DNA of 64,000 bases, taken from Planctomycetota bacterium. GTDB lineage: Bacteria; Planctomycetota; Phycisphaerae; Phycisphaerales; UBA1924. How positions within the stretch are numbered: position 1 is the stretch's first letter; each line of letters opens with the position of its first letter. Shown here piece after piece: positions 10,281 through 19,925 of this stretch. The notes beneath the pieces were generated by a model, which had not been told where the DNA came from, ran no database searches, and saw only the letters and a program-made list of their open reading frames with translations. The stretch covers positions 50,374 through 114,373 of the forward strand of contig JAJRPN010000002.1 in NCBI GenBank assembly GCA_024280755.1, in the 5' to 3' direction. The position numbers and the translations under genes are program-made.

Positions 10281-10339
10281 ACTCCCTCGCGTGGATCATA
10301 TCGTGTTGCGAGCAGCCTGGTGATGATTTGTTGGCAGAT

Positions 10340-11092
10340 TCAATCCCAAAGCGACGAGGCAACCGCATTGGTGTCTGGTTTGACCAATGATGAGTCGTTG
10401 TTGGCTGGGGTGTTCACTTTGGTGCTGATTCGATGGGCTGCCAGAATGCCCGAGTGTGCAGGCGCGAGCAGGGCTTGAAGCTCGCGAGGCTCGGCTGTCG
10501 GGTCGTACCATGTGTTGATCGACTCAGGCTCGATGACGATTGGCATCCGATGGTGGATATTCGAGATGAACTCATTGGCTGAGGTGGTGATCAGCGAGAA
10601 TGAATCCACCTCGCAATGCCCGTGTTCTGGATCGAGCCAGGTGTCGCACACGCCAGCAAGCAGCATGGGGGTGCTGTCTGCGCGATAGATGTACCAGGGC
10701 TGCTTAGATTTTGTGCCGGGAATCCTTTGCCATTCGTAAAACCCAGAGATCGGGAGCAGGCATCGTCGGGATCGAAACACATCGCGGTAGGCGGGCTTGG
10801 CCGTGATGGTCTCGCTTCGGGCGTTGATCATCGAGCTTGATCGAGATCGATCTTTGGCCCATGATGGGGTTAATCCGAAGTGCCCCTGGGTGACACTCTT
10901 TCGCAAGCCAAAGGCGGAGTGAATAACCATCGCATACTGCGTTGGGGCGATGTTGTAGGATGGTTTGCCGGTTGCATAGTTATTGGATAGCAGGTCAAGG
11001 AGATGATCATCGGCGACACCTGGAGTAGTCAGGGCATCGGAGATCTGCATCAGATCTTGTTCTTGGAATACTTGGGAAAATCGGCCGCACAT
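10340..11092 (-). CDS. SOS response-associated peptidase (SRAP/YedK/HMCES family)
   Basis: Starts MCGRFSQ with catalytic Cys2; 'SMINARSETITAKPAYRDVFRSRRCLLPISGFYEW'. Confidence 0.92.
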   Translation of the reverse strand: MCGRFSQVFQEQDLMQISDALTTPGVADDHLLDLLSNNYATGKPSYNIAPTQYAMVIHSAFGLRKSVTQGHFGLTPSWAKDRSRSSSMINARSETITAKPAYRDVFRSRRCLLPISGFYEWQRIPGTKSKQPWYIYRADSTPMLLAGVCDTWLDPEHGHCEVDSFSLITTSANEFISNIHHRMPIVIEPESINTWYDPTAEPRELQALLAPAHSGILAAHRISTKVNTPANNDSSLVKPDTNAVASSLWD

Positions 11093-11114
11093 AGTGCATG
11101 GTATGCGTGGCGGG

Positions 11115-12281
11115 TTATTGGGATTCGATATTGGCGATTGATCCAGTGCGAAGTTCTTTGAGGTCTTCTGGTGCTCCTGCAAGCCACAAGTTCACAACAT
11201 CATGCCATGCAAAGGGCATCATGAGCTTTTTCCAAACGCTTGGCGTATTGCATGAAATATGATGATAGAGCCCGGTGGTGGTGACTAATCGGTGGGCCGC
11301 GTCGGCGATTGATTGCGGATCACCTGCTTTGAACATGACACAGCTTTGTTCATCATCAAGCACTGGGGTAAACATTGGGTGATCCGAAGCGATGAGGGGG
11401 GTTCGTGTGGCGAGCGATTCAAAGATCGTGTGCGGCAACCCCTCTGGATAAGCTGGTCTGCTCGGTACGATGACCGCATCGTGATCGCGCATCAGTTCGA
11501 TGACTCGTGCGTTTGTTTGTCGGCCTAAGAGTTGAACATCGGCTTGAATACCAAGATCATTGATGCGCTGATCGAGTGTTTGTTGATGATCACCAATGAT
11601 GGTAAGTGTTGCTTTGATGCCTTTGGCGTTGATGAGCGGGAGCGCGTCGAGCACATCGAAGATGCCTTTGGGCTGCGAGATGACGCCGACATAGATGATG
11701 CGAATCTGCGAAGGTGCTTGTGGTGATTGTTTGGGCGCAAACTGATCGGGCGTATAGGCGCGGGCGTAGTCGTAGGGGACAACCTTTGAAGCGTCGACGC
11801 CGATCGAGCAGAGCGATCTTGAGGCATTGATATTGTGATTCGAGACGATCTCGATGCGCGGGTCGTTGAGTGTGCGGACCAGACGGCGTAGGCGGAATCG
11901 ATTGCGAAGGGAAGGCTGATTGAATGAATCGGCGAAGATCGGGAGCACATTTGCTCCGATCGATACTCCAAGTTGAATCATATCAACTCGGGGCGAACGG
12001 ACAACAAGGTGTGTTGGGTGCAGGTCTTTGATTTGTTTGAGTAGTGTTTTGTTCCCATTGGGAGCGTGTTCGTCGAGTCCGATGGCTCGAACGCCGTTGG
12101 AAAGGATTGTGTCGTAGGGTTGGGCCCGAGTGCATATCACGATCACCTGATCGTGCTCATTGACGAGGTCTGCGACAGATTCGACAGAGTAGCGTTGATT
12201 GCTATAGGTTTCATCGTTCCCGGCATCGAAACGCTCGACTGCTTCCTTAAAATCACCAGCTTGAACAAAGACGATACGCAT
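11115..12281 (-). CDS. Glycosyltransferase family 4
   Basis: 'YVGVISQPKGIFDVLDALPLI', 'VPSRPAYPEGLPHTIFESLATRTPLIASD'. Confidence 0.85.
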   Translation of the reverse strand: MRIVFVQAGDFKEAVERFDAGNDETYSNQRYSVESVADLVNEHDQVIVICTRAQPYDTILSNGVRAIGLDEHAPNGNKTLLKQIKDLHPTHLVVRSPRVDMIQLGVSIGANVLPIFADSFNQPSLRNRFRLRRLVRTLNDPRIEIVSNHNINASRSLCSIGVDASKVVPYDYARAYTPDQFAPKQSPQAPSQIRIIYVGVISQPKGIFDVLDALPLINAKGIKATLTIIGDHQQTLDQRINDLGIQADVQLLGRQTNARVIELMRDHDAVIVPSRPAYPEGLPHTIFESLATRTPLIASDHPMFTPVLDDEQSCVMFKAGDPQSIADAAHRLVTTTGLYHHISCNTPSVWKKLMMPFAWHDVVNLWLAGAPEDLKELRTGSIANIESQ

Positions 12282-12495
12282 AGACAAAGCTCCGTATAGG
12301 GCTGTTGGGTAATGGGTCGATATCGACCCAATCGTCATACGAAGTTCATTATTCCTGTCTTTGAGTGCTCTATTGCAAGGCTCGTGTTTGGGGCGTGTAG
12401 ATTACGGGCTTTTTAAGAGAATCTTGGATATATCACCTTCTCTCAGCAAACCTCCAGCACCATGATCTGAGATTCCGAGCCTAAACTCCCCGATC

Positions 12496-15348
12496 ATGGG
12501 AAATGCAGATCAACAACATAGCGATACGACTCCTACAAACCGATATTCGGCCCAGATGGCCCAAGATATCGAGCTTCGGTGGCAGCGGTGGTGGGAGGCT
12601 CAGGGCACCTATGTTCAGCCGAATCCCGGCGAGGATGGGTTTGATGCGTCCAAACCCAAGTATTTCTGTATGGATATGTTCCCGTATCCATCGGGGGCTG
12701 GGCTGCATGTTGGGCATCCGGAAGGGTATACGGCTACCGATATCATCTGTCGCTACAAACGGATGAAGGGTTTCAATGTGCTTCATCCGATGGGGTGGGA
12801 TGCGTTTGGATTGCCTGCCGAGCAATATGCTATCCAGACCGGGGTGCATCCTGAGATCACAACCAAGACCGCGATTGATAACTTCCGCCGACAGCTTCAG
12901 CGGTTCGGCTTTTGCTACGACTGGACCCGTGAGTTTGGGACTATTGATGAGGATTACTATAAATGGACCCAGTGGATCTATTTGAAGGTGTATCACTCAT
13001 GGTTCGATGTCGAGGCTGACAGGGGCAAGGGCAAGGCTCGACCGATCAATGATCTGATTTCGGACTTTATGAGTGGCAAGCGCACGGTGAAGTTGAATCC
13101 GCACGCGGTGGAATATACGGGTGCGGGCGATTTGCCAGATGGTACCGATGCGGGGCCTTGGGAGACGCTTGATAATGAGACTCGTAAGGCTGTGGTCGAT
13201 TCGTATCGTTTGGCGTATTTGTCGCAGCAGACGGTCAACTGGTGTCCGAAGCTGGGCACAGCCTTGGCCAATGAAGAGGTGAAGGACGGGTTGTCTGAGC
13301 GCGGGGGCTTCCCGGTGTTCCGCAAGCCTTTGCGTCAATGGATGTTCCGAATCACCGCGTATTCAGATCGCTTGCTCGATGGCTTGAAGGATTTGGATTG
13401 GCCAAACTCCACCAAGACCCAGCAGGCCGAGTGGATCGGAAGATCCGAAGGCGCCGAGGTCGGGTTCCCGATCGTTTTGGGTGGTGGGATGGAGATGGGC
13501 GAGACGCTTCGTGTCTTTACCACGCGCCCGGATACCATTTATGGAGCGACTTACATGGTCGTCGCGCCCGAGCATGGGTTGGTCGAGATGGCGATGGAGT
13601 TCGCTGGCGAAGACACCGATTGCGATCAGATCAGCGAGTATGCTGCGTGGGCATCGAACCGTTCGGACATCGAACGCCAAGAGAACAAAGAAAAAACAGG
13701 TATCTTCTTGGGCATCCATGTCCGCAACCCACTCACCGAAGAGCTGATCCCGGTGTGGACAGCCGACTATGTCATGATGAACTATGGCACGGGTGCGATC
13801 ATGGCGGTGCCTGGGCAGGATCAACGAGACTGGGACTTTGCCAAGAAGTTTGATCTGCCGATTGTTCGGACCGTGACGCCACCAAAGGACTTTGAAGGTG
13901 ATGCGTATACCGGCGACGGTCCGGCGATGAACTCGGGCATCCTCGATGGGCTGATGATTGATGATGCCAAGGCCAAGATTATCGAATGGATGAGCGAACA
14001 CCATATTGGTGCCAAGCGGGTGAACTTTAAGCTCCGCGATTGGTTGTTCTCGCGTCAGCGGTATTGGGGCGAGCCGTTCCCGATCGTGTTTGATGATCGC
14101 GGGAACCATCATGGTGTTGGCGAAGATTCGTTGCCCGTGCGCTTGCCGCCTTTGGCGGACTATCAGCCTGTGGAATCGGACACGCCTCAGCCGTTGCTCG
14201 CCAAGGCAACCGATTGGGTGCATACGACCGCTGGCGAAGCCGGCGTCGATGGCATGCACCCAGATTCGAAGGTGACGCGCGAGACCAACACGATGCCGGG
14301 TTGGGCCGGGAGTTGTTGGTACTACCTGCGGTATTGCGATCCCAAGAACTCCGAAAAACTCATCGGCGACGCGGCCCAGGACTATTGGATGGGCGAGGGC
14401 GGCGTAGACCTGTACATCGGAGGCAACGAGCACGCGGTATTGCACTTGTTGTACGCCCGGTTCTGGCACATGGTGATGTTCGACCTCGATGTCGTCAAGA
14501 GCCAAGAACCATTCCGCAAACTGTTCCATCAAGGGATGATTACCAGCCATGCGTTCCAACGGCCAAACAAGACACTGGTGCCGATCGACGAGGTTGAAAA
14601 TCGAGGCACTGAAGAGAAGCCGGCATACTTTGAAACAGCGGAGAACACGCCGGTCGAGCGCATCGTTGCCAAGATGTCCAAGAGCCTCAAGAATGTGGTG
14701 AACCCGGATGATGTGATCGAGGAATATGGTGCGGACACCTTCCGGCTGTATGAAATGTACATGGGGCCTTTGGAAGCGAGCAAGCCTTGGAACACGCGTG
14801 ATATCATCGGGCTGTATCGTTTGGTACAGAAGATGTGGCGGTTGTGTATTGATGAGGCCACTGGTGAACTCAAGTTTGCAGATGCGGCAGATGACAAGGT
14901 AGAGAAGCAGCTCCATCGCATGGTCGCCAAGGTTGGCGATGATGTCGAGAAGCTCAGCTTCAACACCGCGATCGCGGCGATGTTCGAGTTTGTCAATGTC
15001 GCCAAGAGGTTGACCAAGGATCAGATGGATCGTTTTGTTCGGGTGATTGGGCCGTTCACGCCGCATGTTGCTGAGGAGATTTGGCACAAGATGGGCAATG
15101 AGACTTCGGTCGCTGTTGCCGACTGGCCGAGTTTCGATGAGGCGATGTTGGTTGATGACGAGATCGAGATTCCGATTCAGGTGATGGGCAAGGTGCGCGC
15201 GAGATTGCATGTTGCGCCCGATACCGATGTCAAAACGCTCGAAGAAATGGCACTGGCCAACAGCAGGATTCAAGAGTTGATCGAAGGCAAGACCGTCCGC
15301 AAGGTGGTCGTGGTGCCGGGTCGGCTTGTCAATATTGTGGCGAACTGA
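12496..15348 (+). CDS. leuS: Leucyl-tRNA synthetase
   Basis: HIGH-type 'FPYPSGAGLHVGHPEGYTATD', KMSKS; full length. Confidence 0.98.
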   Translation: MGNADQQHSDTTPTNRYSAQMAQDIELRWQRWWEAQGTYVQPNPGEDGFDASKPKYFCMDMFPYPSGAGLHVGHPEGYTATDIICRYKRMKGFNVLHPMGWDAFGLPAEQYAIQTGVHPEITTKTAIDNFRRQLQRFGFCYDWTREFGTIDEDYYKWTQWIYLKVYHSWFDVEADRGKGKARPINDLISDFMSGKRTVKLNPHAVEYTGAGDLPDGTDAGPWETLDNETRKAVVDSYRLAYLSQQTVNWCPKLGTALANEEVKDGLSERGGFPVFRKPLRQWMFRITAYSDRLLDGLKDLDWPNSTKTQQAEWIGRSEGAEVGFPIVLGGGMEMGETLRVFTTRPDTIYGATYMVVAPEHGLVEMAMEFAGEDTDCDQISEYAAWASNRSDIERQENKEKTGIFLGIHVRNPLTEELIPVWTADYVMMNYGTGAIMAVPGQDQRDWDFAKKFDLPIVRTVTPPKDFEGDAYTGDGPAMNSGILDGLMIDDAKAKIIEWMSEHHIGAKRVNFKLRDWLFSRQRYWGEPFPIVFDDRGNHHGVGEDSLPVRLPPLADYQPVESDTPQPLLAKATDWVHTTAGEAGVDGMHPDSKVTRETNTMPGWAGSCWYYLRYCDPKNSEKLIGDAAQDYWMGEGGVDLYIGGNEHAVLHLLYARFWHMVMFDLDVVKSQEPFRKLFHQGMITSHAFQRPNKTLVPIDEVENRGTEEKPAYFETAENTPVERIVAKMSKSLKNVVNPDDVIEEYGADTFRLYEMYMGPLEASKPWNTRDIIGLYRLVQKMWRLCIDEATGELKFADAADDKVEKQLHRMVAKVGDDVEKLSFNTAIAAMFEFVNVAKRLTKDQMDRFVRVIGPFTPHVAEEIWHKMGNETSVAVADWPSFDEAMLVDDEIEIPIQVMGKVRARLHVAPDTDVKTLEEMALANSRIQELIEGKTVRKVVVVPGRLVNIVAN

Positions 15349-15368
15349 AATCATACACGAGATTCAAG

Positions 15369-16910
15369 ATGACTAACCCACACGATACTTATACCTCGCC
15401 GCTCGCTGCTCGTAACGCATCTCCTGAGATGTGCAAGATCTGGTCGCCGAGGCATAAGTTCACGACCTGGCGCAAGATCTGGTTGGCGGTGGCTGAGGCG
15501 CAGCAAGCCTGCGGGTTGGACATCACCGACGAACAATTGGGCGAGATGCGGGCGCACTTAGAGGTCACCGATGAGGATATGGAACTCGCCGCCAAGTACG
15601 AACGCGAGCTGCGCCATGATGTGATGGCCCATGTGCACGCGTTCGGTGATCGGTGCCCCAAGGCACGCGGGATTATTCATCTGGGGTGCACGAGTCAGGA
15701 TGTAGTGTGTAATGCGGATCTCGCAGCCTTGAGAGAAGCACACGATTTAATGGTTGAAAAACTGGAGCGTGTAATCTACGGACTAGGAACCCAAGCAGCA
15801 AAGACGATCGACATTCCAACACTCGGATTCACGCACTATCAGCCGGCGCAGCCGACCACAGTTGGCCGTCGTCTAGCTGGCTGGGCGTATGACCTTTCGC
15901 TTTGTGAAGACCGCATGTCAACAGGATATCCACTTGCAGACACACGCGGCTTGAGAGGCGCAACCGGAACACAGGCGTCGTTTTTAAAGCTTCTGAACGA
16001 TGATTCTGAGCAAGTGGATCGGTTGGAGTTTAAGTTTCTAGCAGCGCGTGGTGAACTTGGCTATGGCGAAGGTGTAAAGGTTGAACCAGATCGGTTATGC
16101 AACGAGTTTGATTCAAAGCTATCAAGCAATCCGCTGAGTGATATTGCTCGTCAAGCGACCTTTGATTTGACTGGTCAAACTTACCCTCGCGTGTATGACA
16201 CATTTATCCTCGCCGATCTTGCCTCCATCGCCTCCGTCCTCCATAAAATCGCCACCGATATCCGGCTCCTCTCCAACCGCAAAGAGATCGACGAACCCTT
16301 TGGCAAGTCCCAGATCGGGTCGTCGGCGATGCCTTACAAACGCAACCCGATGAAGTGCGAACGCATCTGTGGGTTGACTCGGTTTGTGATGAACCTTGTC
16401 GGCAACGCCTACGACACCGCCGCGACGCAATGGCTCGAACGCACGCTTGATGATTCGTCGAATCGTCGGCTCTCACTCCCCGAAGCGTTCCTCGCTTTGG
16501 ATGGTGCGTTGGATCTGATGCACACGGTTGCTGATGGGTTGATTGTCAATGAAGCGATGGTCAAGCGGAACCTGATGGCGGAACTCCCGTTCATGGCGAC
16601 GGAGAACATCATGATGGAGGCCGTCAAGCTCGGGCGCGATCGACAAGATGTGCACGAAGCGATCCGCGTGCATTCGATGGCTGCCGGGCAGGTCGTCAAG
16701 CAAGAGGGTAAGGATAATGATCTGCTTGAGCGATTGAAGGATGAGCCTTTGTTGGAGGGGATCGATATCGATTCGCATCTCGATCCGATGGCCTACATCG
16801 GGCGATCGGTTGAACAAACCGAGCGATTCATCAAGGAAGTTGTTGAGCCGATGCGTGAGCGATACAGCGATGAGTTGGAATCGTTGGGCAGCGCAGACCG
16901 CGGCGTGTAA
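15369..16910 (+). CDS. purB: Adenylosuccinate lyase
   Basis: 'GSSAMPYKRNPMKCERICGL' signature, 'LGCTSQDVVCNADL'. Confidence 0.96.
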   Translation: MTNPHDTYTSPLAARNASPEMCKIWSPRHKFTTWRKIWLAVAEAQQACGLDITDEQLGEMRAHLEVTDEDMELAAKYERELRHDVMAHVHAFGDRCPKARGIIHLGCTSQDVVCNADLAALREAHDLMVEKLERVIYGLGTQAAKTIDIPTLGFTHYQPAQPTTVGRRLAGWAYDLSLCEDRMSTGYPLADTRGLRGATGTQASFLKLLNDDSEQVDRLEFKFLAARGELGYGEGVKVEPDRLCNEFDSKLSSNPLSDIARQATFDLTGQTYPRVYDTFILADLASIASVLHKIATDIRLLSNRKEIDEPFGKSQIGSSAMPYKRNPMKCERICGLTRFVMNLVGNAYDTAATQWLERTLDDSSNRRLSLPEAFLALDGALDLMHTVADGLIVNEAMVKRNLMAELPFMATENIMMEAVKLGRDRQDVHEAIRVHSMAAGQVVKQEGKDNDLLERLKDEPLLEGIDIDSHLDPMAYIGRSVEQTERFIKEVVEPMRERYSDELESLGSADRGV

Positions 16911-16919
16911 GGCATCTTG

Positions 16920-16994
16920 GTGGGACGGGCTTCCAGCCCGTCATCTGTATAAACCATGATGAGAAAGATGACGACGGGCTGGAAGCCCGTCCCA
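16920..16994. repeat. Intergenic inverted repeat, family B ('GTGGGACGGGCTTCCAGCCCGTC...GACGGGCTGGAAGCCCGTCCCAC'), copy 1
   Basis: Inverted arms; second copy at 45284-45354. Confidence 0.9.
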
Positions 16995-17034
16995 CTGAAG
17001 AGACTCCACTGAAGAGGATTCACCTATAAGAGTG

Positions 17035-17550
17035 TTAGTCTTCTTCGTCGAGGGTGCCGGTGGCGAGGGCGTAGACCCAAGGCATCCACATGGTGACAAA
17101 GGTGATGGCGAAGAGGAAGAAGGCGATCATAAACTCGCCCACGCCACACGCGGCGCCGATGGCCGCAACAACCCAGATTGAGGCGGCGGTGGTCAGCCCG
17201 CGGACAGTGCGTTTGGAGTGCAAGATTGCGCCCGCGCCAAGGAAGCCCACGCCGGAGATGATGTAGGAGAGGACACGGGTCGGATCGGTGCGGATAATCG
17301 CGTCGTTGTCGGCGGTGGCGATGAGTTGTTGCCCGATGAGCGTGAAGGCTGCGGCTCCGGTTCCAATGAGGACCATTGTGCGGATGTCGGCGGGTTTGTC
17401 GGAGCGTCTTCGTTCCCAGCCGAGCAGGCCCCCGAAGCATGCTGCCAAGAGTAGACGAAAGAGAACCTCGTACTTCTCCTGATCGGAGACATTCCAGTCG
17501 ATGAGCTGGGCGAGTTGGAGATCGGAAACTGATGAGAAAAGAAAGTGCAT
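17035..17550 (-). CDS. MgtC/SapB family membrane protein
   Basis: 'RLLLAACFGGLLGWERRRSDKPADIRTMVLIGTGAAAFTLIG', 'GVGFLGAGAILHSKRTVRGLTTAASIW'. Confidence 0.92.
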   Translation of the reverse strand: MHFLFSSVSDLQLAQLIDWNVSDQEKYEVLFRLLLAACFGGLLGWERRRSDKPADIRTMVLIGTGAAAFTLIGQQLIATADNDAIIRTDPTRVLSYIISGVGFLGAGAILHSKRTVRGLTTAASIWVVAAIGAACGVGEFMIAFFLFAITFVTMWMPWVYALATGTLDEED

Positions 17551-17685
17551 TGGTTATTGTGGCCTAGTTGGTGCCAAAATGCAAACCGATCGGGTGTCAA
17601 GGGCCCTGTTGTGTGTATATTGATTGGTGGGGCGGATGAAATTGATCAAGGTTTTAGAGGGAGCAGGCTTGGGATGAGGTGAAAC

Positions 17686-17832
17686 ATGCCTGGATGGTCG
17701 AGCCTGTCGGGTAGGCGTTTGCAGTTTGAGTTCTTCTCGACGCATCCAGACCCAGAAAACCGGATCGAGAAGATCGATGCAGCGATCCGTGATGTATTCC
17801 CCAACGGGATTCCCGATGGGCTTGCAGAATGA
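17686..17832 (+). pseudogene. C-terminal remnant of an M48-like metallopeptidase (48 codons)
   Basis: MPGWSSLSGRRLQFEFFSTHPDPENRIEKIDAAIRDVFPNGIPDGLAE*; 'STHPxPENRI' is typical of M48 C-termini; in-frame TGA immediately upstream. Confidence 0.5.
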
Positions 17833-17849
17833 ACTTTATGAGGCTGCTT

Positions 17850-18527
17850 TTATAAGGTTGTCTTTGGCTGTGCTTTGCGTGTTGATTTGACCTGCACGGC
17901 GACCTGTTCTTTATGCACGAGCCGATTGCCTTTGACAATTGCTGCCCATTCATCGTCAGAAAACGATTGAATCCCGCGTTCACAAGCGTAGCGAACAAGC
18001 TGGGCTCGTGAGTGGGTTTCGAGCTTGGTATGGGTAGAGTTGATCTGGTTTTCAATGGTCTTTGGTGATCGGCAGAGGTGTTTGGCGATTTCTGGGGTAC
18101 TCATGCCTTTGGCTACAAAGTGCAGCACTTCGAGTTCGCGAGCGGTGAGGGCATCGAGTTCTCTGAGATTTGGCGTAGAGAGCACTGGGATTTCGTATTC
18201 AGCGCTGAGCCGAACATCTGCGGGGGCATCTTTGACGAGTCCGAGCACGCCACGATGGCCAAAGGCTTGTTCGTCGAGCGGGTAGATGGTGCAAATCACG
18301 CGGGCGTCATCGCTGAACTGATAGTGGCTATGGGTTTGCTTCGTCTCAATGACCTGGCGATAGAGTATCTCACGCTCGTCGGCTGCCTGCTTAGAAAGCA
18401 CATCGTGCAGGGTCTTGCCCATGAGATCCTCAGTAGATTCTACCGAGCGGAGAATTCGTGTAAAGCCTGTGGTGCACCAGAACGAACGCATCTGTTCATC
18501 GCGTGCGACCGCGACAATTCCGGGCAT
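17850..18527 (-). CDS. LuxR-family transcriptional regulator
   Basis: HTH 'LTARELEVLHFVAKGMSTPEIAKHLCRSPKTIENQINSTHTKL'. Confidence 0.88.
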   Translation of the reverse strand: MPGIVAVARDEQMRSFWCTTGFTRILRSVESTEDLMGKTLHDVLSKQAADEREILYRQVIETKQTHSHYQFSDDARVICTIYPLDEQAFGHRGVLGLVKDAPADVRLSAEYEIPVLSTPNLRELDALTARELEVLHFVAKGMSTPEIAKHLCRSPKTIENQINSTHTKLETHSRAQLVRYACERGIQSFSDDEWAAIVKGNRLVHKEQVAVQVKSTRKAQPKTTL

Positions 18528-18806
18528 TTGTTCAATGATCTCAAAGTCATCTGGTCGGATACATCGGCATTGAGATGGATGGGCTATGGCAAGGTCCTAT
18601 TCTGGGCTAAGTGCAATTCGCATGCTCTGGTGAATAGAGGCCGCGATCAGCATCTGGATATCCTCAGTCGCCATCCTACCCTGAAAAAATACTTGCCGGG
18701 TAAACACCGAAACGGAATCCAGTAAACGGTCGTTAGGAAGTGGTCGGATTCGATCTATACGAGGTTATATCATTTCAAATTGGTGCAAATTACCACCTCG
18801 GACAAC

Positions 18807-19619
18807 TCACTCTGGGCAGCCGATAGAGTAGATCGTGAGGAAAAACGAGATGTCAAAAAAGTTCAATGTTCCGTCGCCGGTTACATCGGCAGCAAGATCT
18901 TGAGCAGAGAAGAGATTCAAGAATGCAGAGACATCGAAGAAGTTCAGGACGCCATCATCGTTGTAGTCGATCGGGCATCCGGCGGTCGATTCGCCTGTTG
19001 CACGGATCATCCATGCGCCCTGGAACGGGCTCTCGCTCATATGAAGGATGAAAGGCGACGAGCCAAGATCTTTGAGGTTGAGCTTAGGATTGTAAAACAT
19101 CCAGCTTTGCGTGCCTGCAGATGGGGAGTTGGGATCCATCGATGCGGGATTGGCCCGTTGGAGGACATCCATGACGACAGCGACGAAGAAGACGCCTTCG
19201 ACTTGGGTGGGTGTGATGGGGTATTCAACAAACTCGCCAAACCCGGTGTCCATCCATTGAACGGTTGTTGTCGAGAGCAGAATCGCATCTGTGGGGTCAT
19301 GGTCGTTGTTTGGATCAGCCAAGATGGCGAGGGTTACGATATCTGAGCCTGGAATACCATTGTCGTCTTCGATATCGCCAAAGGAGACGGAGATATTGGT
19401 GATGTATTCGCCGCCTGCGATGGTATTGAATGAGTTGAGCCAGGTCATGTTGGCATCGAACTGGGATGGGCCAATGTTGAATGTTCCCACGCCGGTATCA
19501 AGGATGTAGTCGACCTGTTGGGCATGGGCAGAGGATGCTCCTGCGAGAATCAACCCGGTTGTGAGCATGGCGAGGCGTGAGGAAAGTTTGGTGTGGGTAC
19601 GGGTGGTGAGTAATGGCAT
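18807..19619 (-). CDS. Secreted protein with dockerin-like C-terminal module
   Basis: Signal peptide; C-terminus 'CPIDYNDDGVLNFFDVSAFLNLFSAQDLAADVTGDGTLNFFDISFFLTIYSIGCPE'. Confidence 0.75.
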   Translation of the reverse strand: MPLLTTRTHTKLSSRLAMLTTGLILAGASSAHAQQVDYILDTGVGTFNIGPSQFDANMTWLNSFNTIAGGEYITNISVSFGDIEDDNGIPGSDIVTLAILADPNNDHDPTDAILLSTTTVQWMDTGFGEFVEYPITPTQVEGVFFVAVVMDVLQRANPASMDPNSPSAGTQSWMFYNPKLNLKDLGSSPFILHMSESPFQGAWMIRATGESTAGCPIDYNDDGVLNFFDVSAFLNLFSAQDLAADVTGDGTLNFFDISFFLTIYSIGCPE

Positions 19620-19925
19620 TGTTTGATTTCCTTGGATGGAATGGATGAATGCAGAGGCGGGTTGGGATGAGAATTATGAGCCTGAAGAATGATCATATGG
19701 GATCTTTCTTCAATCGCCAAGCCCAATTCCAGTCAGAAACGGATACTCTACCCTATACTCGTCGTCACCGAAGCGTTTGAATTTCGCTTTGGTGCGAACC
19801 GATCAGCTTGATCGGACGAATAGATTTGACCTGGGGTGTGGTCCCGGCGAGGCGTCTCTGTCTTTGAGGTTGCCTGGAAATGAATACGAACTGAAGTCCC
19901 CGAACTACGAACGGGAGTTGTATAT

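Noticed and set aside
12340-12495. T-box or other riboswitch upstream of leuS
   Set aside because: No T-box core (TGGNACC) or clear leader structure recognised
13363-15354. 663-aa ORF antisense to leuS
   Set aside because: Shadow ORF opposite a clearly conserved full-length leuS; His/Arg/Leu-rich translation without recognisable domains
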